Shown here one piece after another: positions 1 to 5,449 of a DNA stretch of 5,449 bases. Position 1 is the stretch's first letter. The number at the start of each line of letters is the position of its first letter. Made by a program: the position numbers and the translations under genes. The stretch comes from an uncultured Selenomonas sp. (GTDB taxonomy: Bacteria; Bacillota; Negativicutes; Selenomonadales; Selenomonadaceae), in contig CALJPB010000222.1 of NCBI GenBank assembly GCA_937981305.1, positions 1 to 5,449 on the forward strand, given 5' to 3'. The notes beneath the pieces were generated by a model that made no database searches, had not been told where the DNA came from, and worked only from the letters and a program-made list of their open reading frames with translations.

Positions 1-392
1 AGACTCGCAATTCCCTCATGTGCAAGACGCTTTACCTCCGCCAAGAGATCACGCATCGCCATGGATCCGTTCAGCTTGCGCCGTGAGGTAAGAATATCAA
101 TCAGGAGAGGGAGATTCAGCCCTGTAACAATACCGTAGGTCTCATCCGCAGCGACCAAACGGCTTGCTTCATTAAATGGTGTCCCACCAAACAGATCACA
201 GAGGAAAAGAACACCGTCCGTACAGTCCAGCTCCTCAATTGCCTCCTCGTACCGCTCCTGAACGAGATGGGGGTCTTCCCACATTTGGAAAGAAACGGCA
301 CAGATATTCTTCTGCATACCGCAGATCATCTCGGCGGCGCGCACGAATTCCTGCGGCAGATTTCCGTGCCCACATACGATAACTCCTACCAT
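1..392 (-). CDS. PTS mannose-family sugar transporter subunit IIA (3' end cut by window edge)
   Basis: This is the EIIA phosphocarrier of a mannose/fructose/sorbose-type phosphotransferase system. In this family it takes a phosphate from HPr on an N-terminal histidine and hands it to EIIB for sugar uptake. The translation (130 complete codons visible) begins MVGVIVCGHG, which places the expected phospho-histidine at H9. The family hallmark DLFGGTPFN follows at residues 66-74, with the conserved Asp at D66. The domain is usually about 130-140 residues, so nearly all of it is present. The sequence cannot show whether the protein is IIA alone or a IIAB fusion. The ATG at 390-392 is supported by AGGAGG at 399-404, six bases upstream. 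It is first in its transcript, so EIIB, EIIC and EIID genes may follow off the left edge. G+C is about 51% (123 of the first 240 bases), lower than the neighbouring genes. Confidence 0.93.
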   Translation of the reverse strand, partial: MVGVIVCGHGNLPQEFVRAAEMICGMQKNICAVSFQMWEDPHLVQERYEEAIEELDCTDGVLFLCDLFGGTPFNEASRLVAADETYGIVTGLNLPLLIDILTSRRKLNGSMAMRDLLAEVKRLAHEGIAS

Positions 393-398
393 AATGAC

Positions 399-404
399 CC
401 TCCT
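399..404 (-). promoter_or_regulatory. Ribosome binding site of the PTS EIIA gene
   Basis: A full AGGAGG sits six bases before the ATG at 392. It fixes this start as the correct one, because the EIIA fold begins with the short strand that carries the active histidine a few residues later. Confidence 0.85.
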
Positions 405-430
405 ATCACTCACCTTTTGAGTATAGGCAC

Positions 431-459
431 ATTATACTGAATAATCATATCTTTTGCAA
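431..459 (-). promoter_or_regulatory. Housekeeping sigma-70/sigma-A promoter for the PTS EIIA gene
   Basis: On the minus strand TTGCAA (454-459) and TATAAT (431-436) are separated by exactly 17 bases. The -10 is perfect and the -35 matches four of six consensus positions. It lies about 40 bases before the start codon and downstream of the terminator of the preceding gene, so the PTS gene is very likely transcribed independently. No sigma-54 type -24/-12 element (GG and GC spaced by ten), which drives many mannose-family PTS operons, was seen here. Confidence 0.8.
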
Positions 460-535
460 GTGTTTTCGATTTAATCAGTCAATTGAAAGCCGTATAATCC
501 AGAATTCAACTTTGAAACAATAATCAACAGAAAAT

Positions 536-563
536 AAAAAGAGGGTTCATTGTCCCTCTTTTT
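536..563 (-). terminator. Intrinsic terminator after the penicillin-binding protein gene
   Basis: A perfect 10-bp stem pairs 536-545 with 554-563 around an 8-base loop. In the minus direction it reads AAAAAGAGGG, loop, CCCTCTTTTT, then ATTTT, giving a U-rich tail. It lies 63 bases beyond the TGA at 627-629. The A/T flanks are symmetrical, so it could also stop transcription from the other side, but no plus-strand gene is present to need it. Confidence 0.88.
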
Positions 564-626
564 GTTAATTTTCGCCAAATACAGTTGAAATATGGGGAGG
601 CTGTTTGTCCCATCTTTTTGGCAGGA

Positions 627-2630
627 TCATGTCGGCGCAAAATAAACTTTTACACGCGTCCCCTGCTCGACAATATCATTCACACTGAGACTCTGCGATA
701 CGGCGGCGCCTGTCCCCTCACTCTCAAAGAAAAGGCCGCGCTGCTCGGCAAGACGCGCTGCCTCGCGCATGGAGAGTCCGATGAAGTTCGGCACGAGTGC
801 CTTGCCCTCGGGCGGCGTTGCGACCGCCTCCATGCGTTTTTCCTCGGCATTCGTGCGGGCGGATGCGCCGGATTTCTCCTGTTCTTCCTGTGTAAACGGG
901 TTGCTCGACGGCTCGACATGGGCATAGCGCAGGAGCTGTGCAAAGATACGCGAGGCGACCGGTGCGGCGATCTGACCGCCATAGAAATTGCCGCCGCGTG
1001 GGTCGTCGATCATGACGAGTACGGTAAAGAGCGGATCCTCCACGGGGGCAAAGCCACAGAACGAGGCAATATAACGTCCGTCCAAATAGCCGGAGGCATC
1101 GAGGCGGATCTTCTGCGCCGTGCCGGTCTTGCCCGCAATGCGGTAGCCCTTGACACCAGCCTTCGACCCGCCGCCCGTCGCAACAACCTGCTCAAGGAGA
1201 CCGATGAGCGTGCGGTTGACCGTCTTTTGCAGCGTCTCACGGATCTCCTGCGGACCGCGCTCCTCATAGATCGATCCGTCAGGGTTTTTGATGGCGCGGA
1301 CAATGTAGGGGCGCATGAGCGTACCGCCGTTCGCAATCGCCGACATCGCCGTCACGAGCTGCAAGGGGGTCACGGCGATGCTCTGTCCGATGGCTGTAGT
1401 CGCGATGTCCGAGTCCCGCATCTCCTCCGGTTTGAACAGCAGCCCCTCCTCCTCGCCCGGCAGGTCGATGCCCGTCTTCTCACCGAACCCAAAGACGCGC
1501 GTGTAGTGCATCAGCTTCTCCGCACCAAGGGAGAGGCCAACCTGGGCAAAGCCCGTGTTGAGCGAGTTCTTGACAATATCCGTAAAGGTGACCGCGCCGT
1601 AGCTCTCGTTGCTCCAGTTCTGGATGCGCCGTCCCGAGACCATGACATAACCCGGATCGTAAAAGACCTGATTCGGCGTGACGATGCCCTCCTGGAGAGC
1701 CGCCCCCGCAACGATTGCCTTGAACGTTGATCCCGGCTCATAGTTGAAGGCGACCGCGCGGTTCTTCCAGTTCTCGGCAGGATAGTCCCAGAATCGGTTG
1801 GGGTTATAGGAAGGGCGCGATGCCATGGCAAGGATCTCCCCCGTCTTCGGATCCATGACAATCGCTGTAATGGAGGATGGAATATTCTCCGCCATGGCGC
1901 GGTCGAGTTCCTGCTCCACCATGAACTGTATCGTGCTGTCAATCGTGAGGGTTGCGGACTTGCAGTAGTCGCCGCGATAGGTGCGCCGTCCCAAAAAGAT
2001 GGAGTCGAGGATCGGCCGCCGCTGTCCGTCGACAGTGATGCGCTCCTCGCGCACCTCGCCTTTGAGCAGGGGATCCAGCGCCTGCTCCACGCCGTCCAGC
2101 CCCTCGTCGTCCGTACCGACAAAACCGAGCACATTGGCAGCGAGGGCATCGTTCGGATAGTAGCGCTTTGCCTCGTTCTGAAAGCCGAGGCAGTCGCTGT
2201 AGCCCTTCTCGCGGATGACGGCGCGCACCGCCTCGTACTCCGTGTGTTCAAGCCGCCGCTTGACCCAGACGAAGCCACCGCCGACAGCGATGTCGTCGAG
2301 AACATCCTGCTCCGTAAGGCCGAGGAGGGGCGCGATATCGGCAGCAATCTCCGTAGGATCGTGCGCATCATAGACATGATTTGGATCAATAAACAGCGAT
2401 TTCGTCATGCTGCTGACGGCAAGCTCCTTGCCGTTTCGGTCGAGAATCGCACCGCGCAGGGACTGAATGCGGTACTCGTAGCCACTCTGGTCGCGCATCC
2501 GCTGTGCCAAGGCATCTCCCTGAACGACTTGCAGATAGGCATAGCGAAACGTCAGTACAACGATGACGACGAACATCCAGAGGGCAACGTACCCGATCCG
2601 CCCCTGCACAGTCGCGCGAACATTTTTCAT
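627..2630 (-). CDS. ftsI: Class B penicillin-binding protein, SpoVD/FtsI type, with one PASTA domain
   Basis: This is a membrane-anchored D,D-transpeptidase that cross-links peptidoglycan and is the target of beta-lactams. The 667-residue protein has a short cytoplasmic N-terminus, one membrane segment at about 13-35 and a PBP dimerisation region at about 55-215. The transpeptidase domain at about 250-568 carries the three catalytic motifs: STFK with nucleophile S301 and K304, SLN at 356-358, and KTG at 501-503. After a charged linker (about 575-608), one PASTA domain occupies about 609-667. A single PASTA domain and this length resemble SpoVD (about 646 residues in Bacillus) more than PBP2B, which has two. 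The function could be septal (FtsI-like) or cortex-specific; in a non-sporulating Negativicute it would most likely serve division. It lies between two terminators, so it appears monocistronic, with no mraW, ftsL or mur genes beside it. The ATG at 2628-2630 follows a G-rich ribosome site. Confidence 0.95.
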   Translation of the reverse strand: MKNVRATVQGRIGYVALWMFVVIVVLTFRYAYLQVVQGDALAQRMRDQSGYEYRIQSLRGAILDRNGKELAVSSMTKSLFIDPNHVYDAHDPTEIAADIAPLLGLTEQDVLDDIAVGGGFVWVKRRLEHTEYEAVRAVIREKGYSDCLGFQNEAKRYYPNDALAANVLGFVGTDDEGLDGVEQALDPLLKGEVREERITVDGQRRPILDSIFLGRRTYRGDYCKSATLTIDSTIQFMVEQELDRAMAENIPSSITAIVMDPKTGEILAMASRPSYNPNRFWDYPAENWKNRAVAFNYEPGSTFKAIVAGAALQEGIVTPNQVFYDPGYVMVSGRRIQNWSNESYGAVTFTDIVKNSLNTGFAQVGLSLGAEKLMHYTRVFGFGEKTGIDLPGEEEGLLFKPEEMRDSDIATTAIGQSIAVTPLQLVTAMSAIANGGTLMRPYIVRAIKNPDGSIYEERGPQEIRETLQKTVNRTLIGLLEQVVATGGGSKAGVKGYRIAGKTGTAQKIRLDASGYLDGRYIASFCGFAPVEDPLFTVLVMIDDPRGGNFYGGQIAAPVASRIFAQLLRYAHVEPSSNPFTQEEQEKSGASARTNAEEKRMEAVATPPEGKALVPNFIGLSMREAARLAEQRGLFFESEGTGAAVSQSLSVNDIVEQGTRVKVYFAPT

Positions 2631-2639
2631 CGTATTATG

Positions 2640-2649
2640 CTCCCCCCCC
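2640..2649 (-). promoter_or_regulatory. Unusual ribosome binding site with a run of eight G
   Basis: Upstream of the penicillin-binding protein start the minus strand reads C, eight G, A, G, then CATAATACG and ATG. The usable Shine-Dalgarno core is GGAG, nine bases before the start codon. The G8 tract (2642-2649) is a homopolymer able to slip during replication. Added or lost G would lie on the 5' side of the core, so they would not change the core-to-ATG spacing. Confidence 0.65.
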
Positions 2650-2668
2650 GAAGTTGATTCGCCATGCC

Positions 2669-2677
2669 ATCATACCA
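2669..2677 (-). promoter_or_regulatory. Probable extended -10 promoter for the penicillin-binding protein gene
   Basis: The minus strand carries TGG followed by TATGAT (2669-2674), which fits the extended -10 pattern TGnTATnAT. At a 17-base spacing the -35 position falls in the T9 tract of the preceding terminator and does not resemble TTGACA. The promoter would therefore rely on its extended -10. It lies about 40 bases before the start codon, and the gene needs its own promoter because a strong terminator precedes it. Confidence 0.6.
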
Positions 2678-2688
2678 TAAATATACGT

Positions 2689-2731
2689 AAAAAAAAAGCC
2701 GCGCAATGCGCTGCATTGTGGCGGCTTTTTT
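2689..2731 (-). terminator. Strong intrinsic terminator of the formate dehydrogenase operon
   Basis: The arm at 2692-2709 pairs with 2713-2731 around a GCT loop. The stem is about 18 bp, with one bulged G (2720) and one G-U type pair. The core is GCCGC with GCGGC, flanked by A and T runs. In the minus direction the stem is followed by nine T (2689-2697). The plus direction also ends in six T, so the structure is potentially bidirectional. It lies about 90 bases beyond the fdnI stop codon. Confidence 0.9.
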
Positions 2732-2738
2732 GAGATTG

Positions 2739-2803
2739 TCCTTTCCAGTGAAAGGATAGCTGCTGCACGAAGACGATATTGTCCTCGTGCAGCAGCTCCT
2801 TTC
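2739..2803 (-). other. Two overlapping, mutually exclusive stem-loops in the fdnI 3' untranslated region
   Basis: In minus-strand order, GAAAGGA (2797-2803, reading the complement) is followed by a perfect 13-bp arm pair (2785-2797 with 2758-2770), then TCCTTTC (2750-2756), then a second GAAAGGA (2739-2745). The middle TCCTTTC can extend the long stem by pairing with the first copy, across a two-base bulge. Alternatively it can close a 7-bp hairpin with a four-base loop by pairing with the second copy. Neither hairpin is followed by a T run, so neither is a terminator. The role is unknown: 3' end protection, processing or regulation are all possible. Confidence 0.7.
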
Positions 2804-2817
2804 ATCGGGGATAACGC

Positions 2818-3522
2818 TCAGTGATGATCTTCCTTCTCTGCCTGTGCGATCTCCTCGCGCGTGACAACGCCCTGCGCGATGAGTTCGTTCACCCATGCGC
2901 CGTGGTGATGCGCCGCGTAGGATGCCTTGATCGTACCGTCCTTCATGCCGTGCAGGGAGTCCGGATTGACCCCTGCCGCAAGATAGATGTGTCCGAGTGC
3001 CGCAGCAAAGCAGACCGCAGCCGCGATGCTGTGCACGGGGATGGCAAGTGCCGTGATGGACGCGGGCAGGATGCTGTCGCCCATCCAGAGAATCACGCCC
3101 GAGAGGGCGATGACGAGGGCGAGCGCAAGCTGAAGCGCGATGTTCATCTTCTCGCCGCCGTTGTAGAAGCCCTGCGGCGGCATATGGGGATCCTTGCCCA
3201 TCAGCTCGATCGGGAACTTCTGCATGAACTCCATGTCCTTCTTGCCGAAGCGGAAGACTTCCTTGATCATCGTCATATAGCCCTCACGTGCGATGAAGAA
3301 GCCGATGATCGGAGTTGCAATAAAGATGACACCGAACACGCGGTGTGCATACATGAGGGTCTTGTCACCGAAGATGTTGTACATGAAGCGGAACGTATCC
3401 GCATACAGCGGCAGCGCCGTGAGGAAGAGCATGAAGAACGCAAATGCGTTCAGCCAGTGACAGAGCGCAAATGTCTTCTGATGGCGCGGAACAAATTTCT
3501 TGTTGATCAGCATTGTGCTCAC
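2818..3522 (-). CDS. fdnI: Formate dehydrogenase cytochrome b556 (gamma) subunit
   Basis: This is the integral membrane subunit of respiratory formate dehydrogenase. It takes electrons from the iron-sulfur subunit through two b haems and reduces membrane quinone. The 234-residue protein has four hydrophobic segments at about 19-40, 57-77, 127-147 and 155-183. Candidate haem ligands are H22, H60, H164 and H178. Their spacing (38 and 14 between the outer pairs) closely matches the known E. coli FdnI ligands (His18, His57, His155, His169). A C-terminal HHH...W element at about 205-210 resembles the cytoplasmic tail of the family. The protein is slightly longer than E. coli FdnI (217 residues). 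The chosen GTG start at 3520-3522 overlaps the fdnH stop by four bases (GTGA), suggesting translational coupling. An in-frame ATG three codons later (3511-3513) is an alternative start. It is the last gene of the operon. Confidence 0.95.
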   Translation of the reverse strand: MSTMLINKKFVPRHQKTFALCHWLNAFAFFMLFLTALPLYADTFRFMYNIFGDKTLMYAHRVFGVIFIATPIIGFFIAREGYMTMIKEVFRFGKKDMEFMQKFPIELMGKDPHMPPQGFYNGGEKMNIALQLALALVIALSGVILWMGDSILPASITALAIPVHSIAAAVCFAAALGHIYLAAGVNPDSLHGMKDGTIKASYAAHHHGAWVNELIAQGVVTREEIAQAEKEDHH

Positions 3523-4343
3523 CCCTTCTCCTGTTCCTTCGCCGCACTCTTGGCGCTCGATTTAACCATCTTGCTGAGCACCATAGCGCCGACGATACCG
3601 GCAGCAGCGCCGCCGATGGCAAGTTTCGTAAAGGTGCGGCCTGCCTTCCAGAGGTCGATCGAGAGCGGCGTAACTGGGTTCGCCGGCAGACCGAACACCT
3701 CCGGTTTGTCGGGCAGGACGTAGATCATATGCGTGCCGCCGACTCCCTCGGGGCAGTAGATATTCGCGTTCGGATGGTTCGGCTGGATCATCGCGAGGCG
3801 CTCCGCTGCGAGCTGCTTCATCTCCTCGATGGTGCCGAACTCGAGCGCGTGCGAGGTACAGGTCTTGGCGCACGAGGGCTTCAGGATCTCCCCCGTTGTC
3901 TCGTAGCCATGCGCGATGCGGTCGTAGCAGAGATCGCACTTCGTGGACTTGTGACGGATCTCGTCAATCTTGGGGATGTGCCACGGGCAGTTGTGCTCAC
4001 AGTAGTGACAGCCGACACATTTCGACTCGTCGATAACGACCGTGCCGTTGTCATTGCGATTGATGGCATTCTCGGGGCAGCCCTTCGCACAGGCGGGATC
4101 ACCGCAGTGGAAGCAGTTCTTCTTGAAGAAATCCCAGTGGAATTTCCCCTTGTCGTCAATACGCTCCTTCATCTCGATGAGCGTATAGACACGAGAGCTG
4201 AGATCCTTGTGGGATTGGTACTCTCCCTCGAACGGTGTGTCCATATCGGGCGGCAGGTCGTGCCACTGTTTGCAAGCCACCATGCAGCCGCGACACGCAG
4301 TGCAGCGCGACATATCATGCAGCATTGCGATTTCCTGTGTCAT
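3519..4343 (-). CDS. fdnH: Formate dehydrogenase iron-sulfur (beta) subunit
   Basis: This is the electron-transfer subunit, which links the catalytic subunit to the cytochrome b subunit. The 274 residues contain sixteen cysteines arranged for four [4Fe-4S] clusters: C14/C17/C20/C24, C77/C80/C85/C89, C109/C112/C115/C119 and C136/C139/C158/C162. C197 is additional. A single hydrophobic helix at about 239-258 matches the C-terminal membrane anchor of FdnH, and the protein ends in a Lys/Ala/Glu-rich tail. There is no signal peptide; in this family the subunit is exported together with the Tat-targeted catalytic subunit. The first cluster begins only 14 residues from the N-terminus, shorter than in E. 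coli FdnH and more like the FdhB type of anaerobes such as Wolinella. The ATG at 4341-4343 follows AGGAG (4352-4356) at eight bases. It lies 33 bases after fdhE and overlaps fdnI by four. Confidence 0.96.
   Translation of the reverse strand: MTQEIAMLHDMSRCTACRGCMVACKQWHDLPPDMDTPFEGEYQSHKDLSSRVYTLIEMKERIDDKGKFHWDFFKKNCFHCGDPACAKGCPENAINRNDNGTVVIDESKCVGCHYCEHNCPWHIPKIDEIRHKSTKCDLCYDRIAHGYETTGEILKPSCAKTCTSHALEFGTIEEMKQLAAERLAMIQPNHPNANIYCPEGVGGTHMIYVLPDKPEVFGLPANPVTPLSIDLWKAGRTFTKLAIGGAAAGIVGAMVLSKMVKSSAKSAAKEQEKG
3528..3532 (-). promoter_or_regulatory. Ribosome binding site for fdnI, inside the end of fdnH
   Basis: AGGAG lies five bases before the GTG at 3522 and 14 bases before the alternative ATG at 3513. 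The spacing favours GTG. The intervening AAGGGG could serve the ATG at eight bases, so the start remains open by three codons. Confidence 0.55.
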
Positions 4344-4351
4344 GACGTTCG

Positions 4352-4362
4352 CTCCTCTCCTT
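4352..4362 (-). promoter_or_regulatory. Double Shine-Dalgarno for fdnH
   Basis: AAGGAG and AGGAG stand in tandem upstream of the fdnH ATG, the nearer one eight bases away. This is the strongest ribosome site in the formate dehydrogenase run and fits a structural subunit needed in quantity. Confidence 0.6.
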
Positions 4363-4376
4363 ATCTTAGTAGCTGT

Positions 4377-5249
4377 TTATTCCAATATTGGGTTGCCCTT
4401 TTTATGAAGCCCCTTCTCCTCGGCTAGGAGATCGAGATGGACACTCGCCCAATCCTGCCGATAGATTACATCGGCAGGGCTGCCGCCGACAGGACCACGA
4501 TAGGTCTTGATATAACTGTTGCATTCATCGCAGATATCAAGACGCATCAGATCACTGTCTGTCGGTTCGAGCGTATGCATCTTCTCCAGATTCTCGTTGC
4601 CGCAGTACACACAACCGACACGAGCGAAGAGCCAGCGTGTATCGCAGCCGCCGCAGACAAGGTCGCGCGTACGTCCCTCTCGATGCTTGCGGAGATCCGC
4701 GAGCACGGGCCGCCGCCCACACACGGGGCAGAAGTTCTCACGGAAACGCGGCTTGTCACGATCGGGATTCCACCCGTCCGGATTCTTCAGTTCTGCGGGT
4801 ACGAGCGCGGCGATCATCCTCCATGTCGTACTGCGGATAAAGCCCTCGTTGAGCGCGTGCTGCTCGCACAACGCCGCAAACGCCTCCTTGTCCTGCGTGA
4901 GTGCGGCGATGATGAATTCTTCCTTTGCCGCCTTGCGCAGCTTCTTCAGCACAGCGAGATACTCGCGTGCCGACTCCTGCATGAGCGGCGGAACCTCCGC
5001 CTCCGCAATGCGGGCAAAGACCTCCTCCTGCATCATGTAGACCGCACGCACCATGCGGCTCTTGTAGGTTGCCTGCTGCAGGATGGGCAGTTTTTCCGCC
5101 AACGTCTTAGCGACAGCGCGCTCGGGCAACCGGATCGGCTCCGGTGTGCCGACCGCCTCGTCAACGAGACGGTGAATACGCTCCGCCTCGACGAGGAACG
5201 GATGCTGCTTGAGGAAGCGCTTCATCGGATCGGTTTTCATCGGTTTCAT
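4377..5249 (-). CDS. fdhE: Formate dehydrogenase accessory protein FdhE
   Basis: This is a cytoplasmic maturation factor required for active respiratory formate dehydrogenase. Known family members bind the catalytic subunit and carry rubredoxin-like metal sites. The 290-residue protein has an alpha-helical N-terminal half and a C-terminal half with four CxxC motifs: C174/C177, C199/C202, C213/C216 and C240/C243. The surrounding FCPVCG, GGCDTRW and CVYCGN strings are typical of FdhE. There is no signal peptide or membrane segment. The ATG at 5247-5249 follows AGGGAG (5259-5264) at nine bases; an in-frame ATG at codon 4 is less well spaced. It sits between the catalytic and iron-sulfur subunit genes, 85 bases after fdnG and 33 bases before fdnH, which ties it to this enzyme. 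In E. coli fdhE lies after fdoI, so this order differs. Confidence 0.95.
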   Translation of the reverse strand: MKPMKTDPMKRFLKQHPFLVEAERIHRLVDEAVGTPEPIRLPERAVAKTLAEKLPILQQATYKSRMVRAVYMMQEEVFARIAEAEVPPLMQESAREYLAVLKKLRKAAKEEFIIAALTQDKEAFAALCEQHALNEGFIRSTTWRMIAALVPAELKNPDGWNPDRDKPRFRENFCPVCGRRPVLADLRKHREGRTRDLVCGGCDTRWLFARVGCVYCGNENLEKMHTLEPTDSDLMRLDICDECNSYIKTYRGPVGGSPADVIYRQDWASVHLDLLAEEKGLHKKGNPILE

Positions 5250-5303
5250 AAAAGGGATCTCCCTGTCTTTTCAGACGTTTCTCTTTGGTTGTTCTTCTTT
5301 ACG

Positions 5304-5335
5304 GCTCATCCTCGGCGGACGTGCCGCAGAGGAGC
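5304..5335 (-). other. Intercistronic stem-loop just after fdnG
   Basis: CCTC and GCGG (5324-5332, minus strand) pair with CCGC and GAGG (5310-5318) around a five-base loop, with one central mismatch. Three further pairs beyond a small bulge reach the fdnG stop codon. No T run follows in the minus direction, so this is not an intrinsic terminator. It may protect the fdnG transcript end or lower read-through into fdhE. Confidence 0.5.
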
Positions 5336-5449
5336 TACAATCGTTTGACGTTGGCAAGGCAGGCCTTGAACTCCTGCTCCTGCACGTTCGGGTCGAGTGC
5401 GTCAATGGTGAGATAGTTCGCCGAGGGTCCCTTCGAGAGTCCCTTGAAG
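5335..5449 (-). CDS. fdnG: Formate dehydrogenase catalytic (alpha) subunit, C-terminal end only
   Basis: Only the last 37 codons and the TAG stop (5335-5337) are in the window; the rest lies to the right. The end reads SANYLTIDALDPNVQEQEFK and then ACLANVKRL. This resembles the C-terminal tail of molybdopterin formate dehydrogenases, where a short strand (LT.DALDP) is followed by a tail with EFKAC. In the complete enzyme this subunit oxidises formate to CO2 at a Mo or W bis-pterin cofactor with Sec or Cys as ligand, and it is exported by the Tat pathway. None of these catalytic features can be seen here. The assignment rests on this tail plus the downstream fdhE, fdnH and fdnI genes. Whether this copy uses selenocysteine cannot be judged. 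Confidence 0.85.
   Translation of the reverse strand, partial: FKGLSKGPSANYLTIDALDPNVQEQEFKACLANVKRL

Noticed and set aside
479..486. Eight-base palindrome TCAATTGA as an operator
   Set aside because: It is too short and AT-rich to separate from chance, and no second copy was seen near the promoter.
490..520. Second possible promoter (TTGTTT with TATACG, 18-base spacing) for the PTS gene
   Set aside because: Both boxes are poor matches, and a much better promoter (TTGCAA, 17 bases, TATAAT) lies nearer the gene.
393..535. Sigma-54 promoter for the mannose-family PTS gene
   Set aside because: No GG-N10-GC arrangement resembling TGGCAC-N5-TTGC was found in the upstream region on the minus strand.
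585..1730. Long plus-strand open frame of 381 codons opposite ftsI
   Set aside because: It is antisense to a clearly recognised penicillin-binding protein. Its translation is Arg/Asp/His/Leu-rich with no family motifs, as expected from the mirror frame of a GC-rich gene, and its start lies in a terminator flank.
2635..2805. Minus-strand 56-codon frame starting with ATG at 2805 in the fdnI-ftsI gap
   Set aside because: It has no Shine-Dalgarno and runs through the hairpins, the terminator and its T run (giving FFFT), the promoter and the G8 tract. It is best explained as chance openness across structured non-coding DNA.
2627..2896. Minus-strand 89-codon frame overlapping the end of fdnI and the gap
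   Set aside because: It is out of frame with fdnI, extends through the intrinsic terminator and has no recognisable features.
2821..5348. Plus-strand open frames of about 300 codons each (2821-3723, 3513-4427, 4437-5348)
   Set aside because: All lie opposite the formate dehydrogenase genes, overlap one another, and have the Arg/Leu/Asp/His-rich composition of antisense shadows. The minus strand carries full cysteine, haem-ligand and CxxC signatures.

Overview
The window reads almost entirely on the minus strand and looks like a piece of chromosome from a GC-rich diderm Firmicute (Negativicutes, most likely a Selenomonas-like organism). That placement is an inference from three things found together: a mannose-family PTS, a Gram-positive-style class B penicillin-binding protein with a C-terminal PASTA domain, and a membrane-bound formate dehydrogenase of the respiratory type. 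No sequence search was run.

From right to left, which is the direction of transcription, the layout is as follows. (1) The last 37 codons of a formate dehydrogenase catalytic subunit (fdnG) lie at 5335-5449, followed by fdhE (4377-5249), fdnH (3519-4343) and fdnI (2818-3522). These form one operon-like run that ends in a strong intrinsic terminator at 2689-2731. (2) A PASTA-containing penicillin-binding protein (627-2630) has its own probable extended -10 promoter and its own terminator at 536-563, so it looks monocistronic. (3) A mannose-family PTS EIIA gene starts at 392 behind a near-consensus promoter (431-459) and runs off the left edge.

The formate dehydrogenase genes work together. 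FdnG oxidises formate at a molybdenum or tungsten cofactor, and FdnH carries electrons through four [4Fe-4S] clusters. FdnI passes them through two b haems to the quinone pool, and FdhE is the maturation factor for the catalytic subunit. The penicillin-binding protein is a peptidoglycan cross-linking enzyme of the division or spore-cortex type. The PTS EIIA is the first phosphocarrier of a sugar uptake system. The last two are neighbours without an obvious functional link to formate metabolism.

No mobile element, CRISPR array, tRNA or rRNA was seen. The gaps between transcription units are 393-626 (promoter and terminator) and 2631-2817 (hairpins, terminator and promoter). I did not find a clearly novel system. 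The most interesting non-coding signal is the 3' untranslated region of fdnI, where one sequence arm can pair with either of two partners just before the terminator.
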